From an uncultured Collinsella sp. (GTDB lineage Bacteria > Actinomycetota > Coriobacteriia > Coriobacteriales > Coriobacteriaceae), in NCBI GenBank assembly GCA_934654625.1, contig CAKUGM010000072.1:1-5740 (forward strand): a DNA stretch of 5,740 nt, read 5' to 3'. Both the position numbers and the translations under genes were made by a program. The notes under the pieces were generated by a model. That model was not told the origin of the DNA. It saw only the letters and a program-made list of their open reading frames with translations, and ran no database searches. The first letter of the stretch is position 1. Each line of letters opens with the position of its first letter. Of the stretch, positions 1 to 4,458 are shown one piece after another.

Positions 1-281
1 TCATGTACGAGAGCGGCATCCACTTCATGAACTACTCCATCTCCAACACCGCCGAGTACGGCGAGTACTACGCCGGCCCCAAGGTCATCAACGACGAGAG
101 CCGCCGCGCCATGAAGGAGATCCTCGCCCGCATCCAGGACGGCAGCTTTGCCCAGGAGTTCGTGGACGACTGCAACAACGGCCACAAGTGGCTGCTCGAG
201 CAGCGCGAGGCCATCAACGAGCACCCGATCGAGAAGACCGGCGAGAAGATCCGCTCCATGTTCAGCTGGATCAAGAAGTAG
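1..281 (+). CDS. ilvC: Ketol-acid reductoisomerase, C-terminal part (partial, 5' end outside window)
   Basis: This is the last ~93 codons of ketol-acid (acetohydroxy-acid) reductoisomerase, the cytoplasmic NADPH- and Mg-dependent enzyme that isomerises and reduces acetolactate or acetohydroxybutyrate on the way to valine, leucine and isoleucine. The reading frame is already open at base 1 (bases 1-2 end a codon), so the ATG at base 3 is an internal methionine and not the start. The diagnostic stretch is [19 protein letters not shown], near the start of the visible part. It belongs to the all-helical C-terminal knotted domain that supplies substrate-binding residues, including the serine of the SNTAEYG motif. 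The tail (DGSFAQEFV, then GHKWLLEQR, ending in FSWIKK) also fits the short class I family. Nothing in the visible part is broken. A hairpin terminator follows 33 bases after the stop, so ilvC is the last gene of its transcript. Identification is firm; the N-terminal Rossmann domain cannot be seen. Confidence 0.95.
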   Translation, partial: MYESGIHFMNYSISNTAEYGEYYAGPKVINDESRRAMKEILARIQDGSFAQEFVDDCNNGHKWLLEQREAINEHPIEKTGEKIRSMFSWIKK

Positions 282-314
282 CCCAAACGCTGCTTTCCCA
301 CATCGTACGCAACG

Positions 315-352
315 AAAAACGGTCGCCCCGCACAAGCCGGGCGACCGTTTTT
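315..352. terminator. Bidirectional intrinsic terminator between convergent ilvC and queA
   Basis: A perfect 14-pair inverted repeat runs from 315-328 to 339-352 around a 10-base loop. The left arm starts AAAAAC and continues GGTCGCCC; the right arm is its exact complement and ends GTTTTT. The GC core with U5 on the right is a standard Rho-independent terminator for ilvC. Because the left arm begins with A5, the minus strand reads the same structure followed by T5, so it can also stop queA transcripts (queA ends at 436). Its position between convergent genes supports dual use. Confidence 0.9.
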
Positions 353-358
353 CCATCG

Positions 359-397
359 ATGTGACAGCAAATCGACAGGTTTATTTTGTCACATTTT
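359..397 (+). other. Weak inverted repeat, possible second terminator or binding site
   Basis: ATGTGACA at 359-366 is the exact inverse complement of TGTCACAT at 387-394, with 20 AT-rich bases between, and the right arm runs into TTTT (394-397). It lies just past the strong ilvC terminator and 39 bases beyond the queA stop. It could be a backup terminator for rightward transcripts. The half-sites resemble TGTGA/TCACA regulator sites, but the spacing is far too wide for a CRP-type site and there is no promoter to control here. It may be chance. Confidence 0.25.
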
Positions 398-435
398 CAC
401 AGGTCCTTCATATTTGGACGTATGCGGCAAGAGTC

Positions 436-1662
436 CTACTCGATGAGCATTGCGTCGCCAAAACTGAAGAAGCGATACCGCGCCTTGATGGCCTGCTCGT
501 AGGCGTCCATCACCTGGTCGCGCGAAGCCAGGGCCGAGACGAGCATCATGAGCGTGGAGCGCGGCACATGGAAGTTGGTGATGAGTGCGTCCACCACGTG
601 ATAGGTACTGCCCGGCATGAGATAGAGCTGCGTAGTCGCGTTCTCGTGCACCGTGATGTCACCACAGCCGAGGGTGTCGGCGCCATCGGCACGGCCTTCG
701 AAATAACGTGCGGTCACGGGCTTCTCGGCCACGGGAGCCTCCGCGTCGAAGGCGCTCTCGAGCGAACGCACCGCGGTGGTTCCGACAGCGATTACGCGAT
801 GGCCCGCTGCCTTGGTGGCATGCACAGCGTCGACCACCTCGGCAGGCACATGGTAGCGCTCGGTATGCATGACATGCTGAGTCGGGTCGTCTTCCTCCAC
901 CAAGCGGAAGGTATCGATGCCCACCTCAAGCTCGACGGCGGCAAACCGCGCACCTTTGTCCTCGATGCGCTGCATGAGCTCGGGCGTAAAGTGCAAACCT
1001 GCCGTGGGCGCCGCAGCCGAGTGCTCCTCGGGCATCGCATAGACGGTCTGGTACTTCTCGGGGTCACCCTCGTAATCGGTGATGTAGGGAGGCAGGGGCA
1101 CGTGGCCCGCAGCATGGATGGCTTCATCGAGCGTGCGAGGCTCGCCCGTGGCGGAATCGGTACCCTGCGGCTCAAAGCGGACCAGGCGGCCGCCACGGCT
1201 GTCCTCGACGTAGTCGGTGACCTCGGCCGTCAGCACGACCGGCGCGTTCTCGGGAGCATGGGCGCCACCGGCACGATACTCGATCTTCGCGCCGGGCTTA
1301 AGGCGTTTACCGGGTTTGACCAGGCATTCCCACACATGGCCCAAGGGGTCGACATCCTCACGGCGCTTGAGCAGGAGCGTCTCCACCACGCCGCCGGTCT
1401 CGGCTTTACGGCCCATCAGGCGCGCTGGCATCACGCGGGTCTTGTTGATGACGAGCAGGTCGCCCGGCTCGATATAGTCGATGATGTCGCGGAAGATACG
1501 ATGCTCGACCGTACCGCCATGCCCCAACGCCACGGCATCGGCCGCGTCACTCCCCTTGCGGTCAAGCACGAGCAGACGACACGAATCGCGCGGCTCGGCA
1601 GGCGCTTGAGCGATAAGCTCTTCGGGCAGGTTGTAATCAAAATCATCGGTGCGCATGGTCAC
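436..1662 (-). CDS. queA: S-adenosylmethionine:tRNA ribosyltransferase-isomerase
   Basis: QueA transfers and isomerises the ribosyl group of S-adenosylmethionine onto 7-aminomethyl-7-deazaguanine in the tRNA wobble position, giving epoxyqueuosine. Family motifs appear in order (numbered from the GTG start chosen here): DFDYNLPEELIAQ near the N-terminus, GDLLVINKTRVMPARL 67-82, PLPPYI 189-194, YQTVYA 204-209, APTAGLHFT 218-226, HVMHTERY 263-270, RVIAVGTTAVRSLES 289-303, VDALITNFHVPRSTL from 357, and RFFSFGDAMLI at the end. At ~408 residues it is some 50 longer than the usual ~340-356; the extra residues lie in loops near 36-52, 101-110, 130-147, 165-180 and 306-340. The usual HVGxGTF motif reads EVGIDTF. 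Start choice: an ATG at 1671 directly abuts AAAGGGG, which leaves no spacing. The GTG at 1662 has 9 bases of spacing and the ATG at 1656 has 15. I prefer GTG 1662; the frame is open to 1671. It is single-gene, with the rbr terminator upstream and a shared terminator downstream. Confidence 0.95.
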   Translation of the reverse strand: MTMRTDDFDYNLPEELIAQAPAEPRDSCRLLVLDRKGSDAADAVALGHGGTVEHRIFRDIIDYIEPGDLLVINKTRVMPARLMGRKAETGGVVETLLLKRREDVDPLGHVWECLVKPGKRLKPGAKIEYRAGGAHAPENAPVVLTAEVTDYVEDSRGGRLVRFEPQGTDSATGEPRTLDEAIHAAGHVPLPPYITDYEGDPEKYQTVYAMPEEHSAAAPTAGLHFTPELMQRIEDKGARFAAVELEVGIDTFRLVEEDDPTQHVMHTERYHVPAEVVDAVHATKAAGHRVIAVGTTAVRSLESAFDAEAPVAEKPVTARYFEGRADGADTLGCGDITVHENATTQLYLMPGSTYHVVDALITNFHVPRSTLMMLVSALASRDQVMDAYEQAIKARYRFFSFGDAMLIE

Positions 1663-1696
1663 GATCGGCATCCCCTTTAGTCAAAGTTCGTTGACC

Positions 1697-1727
1697 ATCC
1701 TAGCATGACCGCGCGGACTCGACGCAA
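1697..1727 (-). promoter_or_regulatory. Candidate queA promoter (extended -10)
   Basis: On the minus strand TGCTAGGAT (1705-1697) gives a -10 hexamer TAGGAT preceded by the TG of an extended -10. A weak -35-like TTGCGT lies at 1727-1722 with a long 19-base spacer. Transcription would start near 1690, about 28 bases before the GTG start. It lies between the rbr terminator and queA, where a promoter is needed, because the terminator should isolate queA from rbr. This is pattern evidence only. Confidence 0.4.
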
Positions 1728-1755
1728 AACATACTTCCCCGGTACAGTGTGCATT

Positions 1756-1789
1756 AAAAACGCCACGGTACCTGCGCAGTACCGTGGCG
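1756..1789 (-). terminator. Intrinsic terminator of rbr
   Basis: CGCCACGGTAC (1761-1771) and GTACCGTGGCG (1779-1789) form a perfect 11-pair stem with a 7-base loop. Read on the minus strand the stem is followed directly by TTTTT (1760-1756). It begins 48 bases past the rbr stop codon, so it ends the rubrerythrin message and separates it from queA. There is no T-run on the plus-strand side, so it acts in one direction only. Confidence 0.9.
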
Positions 1790-1837
1790 ATAATTCTGGT
1801 CGATGTGGCCGTTGTCAATGCGGTGGCTTACCGAACC

Positions 1838-2374
1838 TTAGTAGTTCTCGGCCTTGACCTCAAAGTAGGCCTGCGGATGGTTGCAAACCGGGCAGACATC
1901 CGGAGCCTTCGTGCCCACGACAACGTGACCGCAGTTGCGGCACTCCCACACCTTGACCTCACTCTTCTCGAAGACGGCAGCGGTCTCGACGTTATGGAGC
2001 AAAGCACGGTAGCGCTCCTCGTGGTTCCTCTCGATCTCGCCGACCTCGCGGAACTTCGCGGCGAGCTCGGGGAAGCCCTCCTCCTCGGCGGTCTTGGCAA
2101 AGCCGTCGTACATGTCGGTCCACTCAAAGTTTTCACCCTCGGCAGCAGCAGTGAGGTTCTCGGTAGTGTTGCCGATACCCTCGAGCTCACGGAACCACAT
2201 CTTGGCGTGATATTGCTCATTTGCAGAGGTCTTACGGAAAATCTCCGCAATCTGCTCGAAGCCCTCCTTCTTGGCGACAGAAGCGAAGTACGTGTACTTA
2301 TTGGTTGCCTGCGACTCACCGGCAAAGGCTGCAGCCAGGTTCTTCTCGGTCTGAGTTCCCGCGTATTTAGACAT
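1838..2374 (-). CDS. rbr: Rubrerythrin
   Basis: This is a 178-residue rubrerythrin, a cytoplasmic non-haem di-iron protein of anaerobes that reduces hydrogen peroxide with electrons relayed through its own rubredoxin-like domain. The N-terminal ferritin-like four-helix bundle (about 1-135) shows the expected carboxylate and histidine ligands: E20 in FAGESQ, E53 and H56 in NEQYH, the E84/D87 pair in FEWTDMY, and E115 and H118 in [10 protein letters not shown]. The C-terminal rubredoxin-like domain (about 140-178) carries C145-x2-C148 and C161-x2-C164 for a mononuclear iron site. Length and domain order match the classical D. vulgaris-type protein; the Asp at 87 replaces the usual Glu conservatively. 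The frame extends upstream to 2407, but the ATG at 2374 is the start: AGGAGG lies 4 bases before it and the protein then begins [12 protein letters not shown] as the family does. It appears to be monocistronic, with its own terminator downstream. A promoter was not clear. Confidence 0.97.
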   Translation of the reverse strand: MSKYAGTQTEKNLAAAFAGESQATNKYTYFASVAKKEGFEQIAEIFRKTSANEQYHAKMWFRELEGIGNTTENLTAAAEGENFEWTDMYDGFAKTAEEEGFPELAAKFREVGEIERNHEERYRALLHNVETAAVFEKSEVKVWECRNCGHVVVGTKAPDVCPVCNHPQAYFEVKAENY

Positions 2375-2403
2375 AGCTCCTCCTCTTCGCCGCGGCATCG
2401 ATA

Positions 2404-2448
2404 CCACGGCAGCGTTAGCCTATGACATACCTACCCGGCTTGCCGTGG
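2404..2448. repeat. 8-base inverted repeat upstream of rbr
   Basis: CCACGGCA (2404-2411) and TGCCGTGG (2441-2448) are exact inverse complements separated by 29 bases. They lie 30-74 bases before the rbr start codon on its upstream side. The pair could be an operator around the rbr promoter or a stem in the rbr 5' leader. It does not match a PerR-type box that I know. An arm of 8 bases can arise by chance, so this is only a candidate. Confidence 0.3.
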
Positions 2449-2651
2449 ATTGAATCGCACATGTTCTTTCACCGCGCCGCCGACACAGAGTCGTCAAGTG
2501 AGAACTGCAACTAGAACAAAAGCTGGGCAGCACAGGTAGGACGAAGCTGTCAGGAGCGCCCGCGCCGCGATGAATTCGATCATTCGTATCCTAAAGCTGC
2601 GCTTGATTCTGTCCCGTCAGACGATTTTGATGCAGCGCCCCTCAATCGTTT

Positions 2652-2833
2652 TGGCGGAAAAATGGAAATATGTACGATGGGTGCCTGAGCAAACAGGCCT
2701 CATTCCGATGAATAAAGCTGCCCAAGAGGAAAATGTCTTATGAACAACGTTCGTGAGACATTTTCAAAGCAGCCAATAAACCAGCTGCACTCAATCGACT
2801 CTCAGCATCGTACATATTTCCATTTTTCCGCCA
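2652..2833. repeat. 182-base element bounded by a perfect 28-base inverted repeat (MITE-like or structured RNA)
   Basis: The left arm 2652-2679 (begins TGGCGGAAAAATGG, ends TACGATG) is exactly complementary to the right arm 2806-2833 over all 28 positions. Pairing resumes on the inside, CTGAG 2685-2689 with CTCAG 2801-2805, after a 5-base bulge. It resumes on the outside, TCG 2646-2648 with CGA 2837-2839, after a 3x3 mismatch. GCTGC 2717-2721 can pair with GCAGC 2769-2773 near the central hairpin. The whole element could therefore fold into one long interrupted stem. Size and perfect termini fit a non-autonomous MITE. No transposase is present, and the flanks give no convincing target duplication (only GTT at 2648-2650 and 2834-2836, which does not abut both ends cleanly). 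A long structured RNA is the alternative. Confidence 0.8.
2729..2765. repeat. Nested 17-pair hairpin at the centre of the 182-base element
   Basis: 2729-2745 pairs with 2749-2765 around a 3-base loop (AAC). The outer ten pairs (G-AAAATGTCT with AGACATTTT-C) and the four next to the loop are Watson-Crick, as is one of the three between them. The two exceptions (2739/2755 and 2741/2753) are T opposite G, which pair as U-G in plus-strand RNA but mismatch as C-A in the minus-strand RNA. Keeping only wobble-compatible changes hints at selection on a plus-strand transcript. The structure is AT-rich and ends in TTTTC, which is weak for a terminator. Confidence 0.7.
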
Positions 2834-2891
2834 GTTCGAAGCAGCGCTCTCGCAATTGAACGTCACAAAGCACCGAAAGGAAAAGACCAAC

Positions 2892-2966
2892 ATCAGCTTG
2901 ATACATTATTACGGCTGATTTGAAACTTTTTATACATTTGAAAACTATCAGCCCATTTAATGGGCT
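2892..2966 (+). promoter_or_regulatory. Alternative stem-forming segments upstream of the MetE-like gene
   Basis: Four short segments can pair in mutually exclusive ways: ATCAGC 2892-2897 (A), GGCTGAT 2913-2919 (B), ATCAGCC 2947-2953 (C), and the right half of the palindrome AGCCCATT-T-AATGGGCT 2950-2966 (D). A pairs with B, B with C, and C with D. This is the geometry of an attenuator or switch, but no U-run follows D and no ligand-binding core is recognised. A DNA operator at the 17-base palindrome is equally possible. Confidence 0.35.
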
Positions 2967-3123
2967 CGCAGCGCAGCAATTGCAGCGGCATTAAAACCCG
3001 AAGCATTCAACGAGCGCAAGCCCGTTAACTGGGTCAAGGCGCTTCCGCGAAAACCGCCGTCCCGCCCCTCGCCCCAACCTGTCCCAAACTGGCACAACCA
3101 AAATATACCTAAATGAAACCCCA

Positions 3124-3151
3124 TTGCTATGCCATAGCTAATACCTATATA
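3124..3151 (+). promoter_or_regulatory. Candidate promoter of the MetE-like gene with overlapping palindrome
   Basis: TTGCTA at 3124-3129 (4 of 6 to the -35 consensus) is followed after 16 bases by TATATA at 3146-3151 (4 of 6 to -10). Start of transcription would be near 3158, giving a leader of about 77 bases. A perfect 13-base palindrome, GCTATG-C-CATAGC (3126-3138), overlaps the -35 box and the spacer, the usual place for a repressor operator. The regulator is unknown, and the site does not match the MetJ, MetR or S-box signals I know. Confidence 0.4.
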
Positions 3152-3198
3152 TGTCAATAGATTCTTAGTACTTTCCTATGACAAAAGGCGCTGCCATA

Positions 3199-3223
3199 CT
3201 CTGGTTCACCAACCGAACCAGAG
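3199..3223 (+). promoter_or_regulatory. Perfect 9-pair hairpin abutting the Shine-Dalgarno of the MetE-like gene
   Basis: CTCTGGTTC (3199-3207) pairs perfectly with GAACCAGAG (3215-3223) around a 7-base loop. The right arm runs directly into the ribosome binding site AGAGAGG (3222-3228), which is 6 bases before the ATG at 3235, so a folded leader would hold part of the purine tract. The loop also contains AACC, which can pair with GGTT of the left arm as an alternative register. This suggests translational control or a protein site; no known riboswitch core surrounds it. Confidence 0.5.
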
Positions 3224-3234
3224 AGAGGACCATA

Positions 3235-4362
3235 ATGTTCATCACCCATAACGCACCGTTTCGCTATGACATCGTCGGCAGCTTTCTGCGTCCCGACGTC
3301 CTCAAGCAGGCCCGCGCCGATCACGCCGCCGGCATCATCGATGATGCCGCGCTGAAGATCGTCGAAGACGTTGCCATCCGTGACCTCGTAGCCAAGCAAA
3401 AAGCCGCCGGCCTCTCCGTAATCACCGATGGCGAGTTCCGCCGCAGCTATTGGCACCTCGACTTTATGTGGGGGCTCAACGGCATCGAGCGCCGCACGAG
3501 CCGTACTGGCTATATGTTCCACGACGAGGAGACCACTGCCGACACCGCCGTCGTTACCGGTAAGATCTCTGGCGAGAACCACCCGTTCGTCGAGCACTTC
3601 AAGTTCGTAAAGGCTCTCGAGGAAGACGGTCAAACGGCACGCCAGACCATTCCCGCCCCTGTCCAGACCTACTCCGAGGTGATCCTTGACCGATGCGATG
3701 GCCAAATCGAGAGCCTGCGTTCCGTCTACCCGACCGATGAAGAGCTCATCAACGATATCGCCGCAGCCTATCGCACCGTGATCGCCGACCTTTATGCCGC
3801 CGGTTGCCGCAATATCCAGTTTGACGACTGCACCTGGGGCATCTACTGCGACACGGACTTCGTAGCCAAAACCGGCATGAGCCCGGTTGACGTCCAGAAC
3901 GTCTCTGAGCTGGGCGTTCGCCTCAACAATCTCGCCATCGAGGGCAAGCCCGAGGACCTCGCGATCACCACGCACGTGTGCCGCGGCAACTATCACTCAA
4001 CGTACGCCTTCGAGGGCGGCTACGATCCCATCGCGCCTTACTTGTTCGCCCATGAGAACGTCGACGCCTTCTATCTTGAGTTCGACACGCCGCGCGCTGG
4101 CACCTTCGAGCCGCTCAAGTACGTAGTTCCCGGCAAGAAGGTCGTACTGGGCCTCGTGACCTCCAAGCAACCCGGGCTTGAGGACGAAGAACTGCTGGTC
4201 GAGCGCATCAACGAGGCGGCAAAGTACGTACCTCTCAAGAACCTTTGCCTCTCCCCGCAGTGCGGCTTTGCCTCCTGCGAATGCGGCAACAAACTCACCG
4301 AGGACGAGCAGTGGGCCAAGGTCGCACTGGTCAAGCGCGTGGCAGAACGCGTGTGGGGCTAA
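3235..4362 (+). CDS. MetE-like cobalamin-independent methionine synthase family protein (C-terminal-domain type)
   Basis: This is a 375-residue protein of the short MetE-related family typified by B. subtilis YxjG/YxjH. It corresponds to the catalytic C-terminal barrel of MetE without the N-terminal half (full MetE is about 750 residues). Seen: the N-terminal signature APFRYDIVGSFLRP at 7-20, ITDGEFRR at 63-70 and WHLDFMWGLNG at 73-83, then candidate zinc and thiol ligands in the MetE arrangement: H247 and C249 (THVCRGN), E282 (FYLEFDTPRAG) and C343 (LSPQCGF). All ligands are present, so it should be an active zinc methyltransferase making methionine from homocysteine. The methyl donor of these short proteins is not certain and may not be methyltetrahydropteroyl-triglutamate. 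The frame is open from 3178, but ATG 3235 has AGAGAGG 6 bases upstream and gives the family N-terminus. Monocistronic, with its own promoter and terminator candidates. Annotation as full MetE would be wrong. Confidence 0.9.
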   Translation: MFITHNAPFRYDIVGSFLRPDVLKQARADHAAGIIDDAALKIVEDVAIRDLVAKQKAAGLSVITDGEFRRSYWHLDFMWGLNGIERRTSRTGYMFHDEETTADTAVVTGKISGENHPFVEHFKFVKALEEDGQTARQTIPAPVQTYSEVILDRCDGQIESLRSVYPTDEELINDIAAAYRTVIADLYAAGCRNIQFDDCTWGIYCDTDFVAKTGMSPVDVQNVSELGVRLNNLAIEGKPEDLAITTHVCRGNYHSTYAFEGGYDPIAPYLFAHENVDAFYLEFDTPRAGTFEPLKYVVPGKKVVLGLVTSKQPGLEDEELLVERINEAAKYVPLKNLCLSPQCGFASCECGNKLTEDEQWAKVALVKRVAERVWG

Positions 4363-4401
4363 AAGCCCACGGACCTTTCGCCACAAAACGCTCTTATACA
4401 A

Positions 4402-4447
4402 GCGCGGCACGCAGGGTCGTTGGCTCCTGCGCGCCGCGCGCTTTATT
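4402..4447 (+). terminator. GC-rich intrinsic terminator between the MetE-like gene and arcA
   Basis: 4402-4415 pairs with 4426-4439 (GCGCGGC/GCCGCGC and CGCAGG/CCTGCG, with one A-C mismatch at 4409/4432) around a 10-base loop. It is followed by GCTTTATT, an interrupted T-tract. It begins 39 bases past the MetE-like stop and suits rightward termination. The arcA stop at 4459 lies 20 bases away on the other side, so the same stem may also mark the end of arcA transcripts, although the minus-strand side has no clean T-run next to the stem. Confidence 0.65.
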
Positions 4448-4458
4448 CTGACAGACCC

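Larger units (their letters stand above)
2375..3123. other. Long gene-poor intergenic region between rbr and the MetE-like gene
   Basis: No recognisable gene, tRNA, transposase or known riboswitch consensus was found here. The right two thirds are clearly more AT-rich than the flanking genes. Contents: an 8-base inverted repeat in the rbr leader (2404-2448); a 182-base inverted-repeat element (2652-2833) with a nested hairpin; alternative stems at 2892-2966; and a small imperfect hairpin at 3013-3043 (AGCGC/GCGCT around CCC/GGG). Two short plus-strand frames, 57 codons at 2570-2743 and 39 codons at 2740-2859, overlap by ATGA, but neither is convincingly coding. A 66-codon minus-strand frame with a TTG start (2957-3157) looks spurious. 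The rbr promoter must lie near the left edge, but no good -35/-10 pair was seen. Confidence 0.7.

Noticed and set aside
148..1680. 510-codon plus-strand frame opposite queA
   Set aside because: It lies wholly antisense to the well-recognised queA and the end of ilvC. Such long open frames are expected opposite GC-rich genes, and its sequence is arginine-, histidine- and glycine-rich with no family resemblance.
1784..2425. 213-codon plus-strand frame opposite rbr
   Set aside because: It is a mirror frame of the rubrerythrin gene and begins inside the rbr terminator; no independent start signals.
2652..2833. Retron msr-msd or CRISPR-like structure
   Set aside because: There is no reverse transcriptase, cas gene or regularly spaced direct repeat; only one inverted pair is present.
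2957..3157. 66-codon minus-strand frame with TTG start in the intergenic region
   Set aside because: No Shine-Dalgarno, no family resemblance, and it spans the candidate promoter and palindrome of the MetE-like gene.
3129..3157. Perfect TTGACA on the minus strand (3157-3152) as a leftward promoter
   Set aside because: No acceptable -10 box at 16-18 bases (the best is TATGGC at 15) and no leftward gene to serve before rbr, which is over 750 bases away.
2640..3234. T-box, S-box, SAM-IV or cobalamin riboswitch upstream of the MetE-like gene
   Set aside because: None of the conserved core sequences (such as the T-box GGGTGGNACCGCG) could be found by eye. A covariance-model scan with Rfam would settle it.
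3154..3996. 280-codon minus-strand frame opposite the MetE-like gene
   Set aside because: Antisense shadow of a gene with clear catalytic motifs.
4356..4368. GGGCT-AAA-AGCCC hairpin over the MetE-like stop codon as a terminator
   Set aside because: The stem is only 5 pairs and no T-run follows; the stem at 4402-4439 is a much better terminator.
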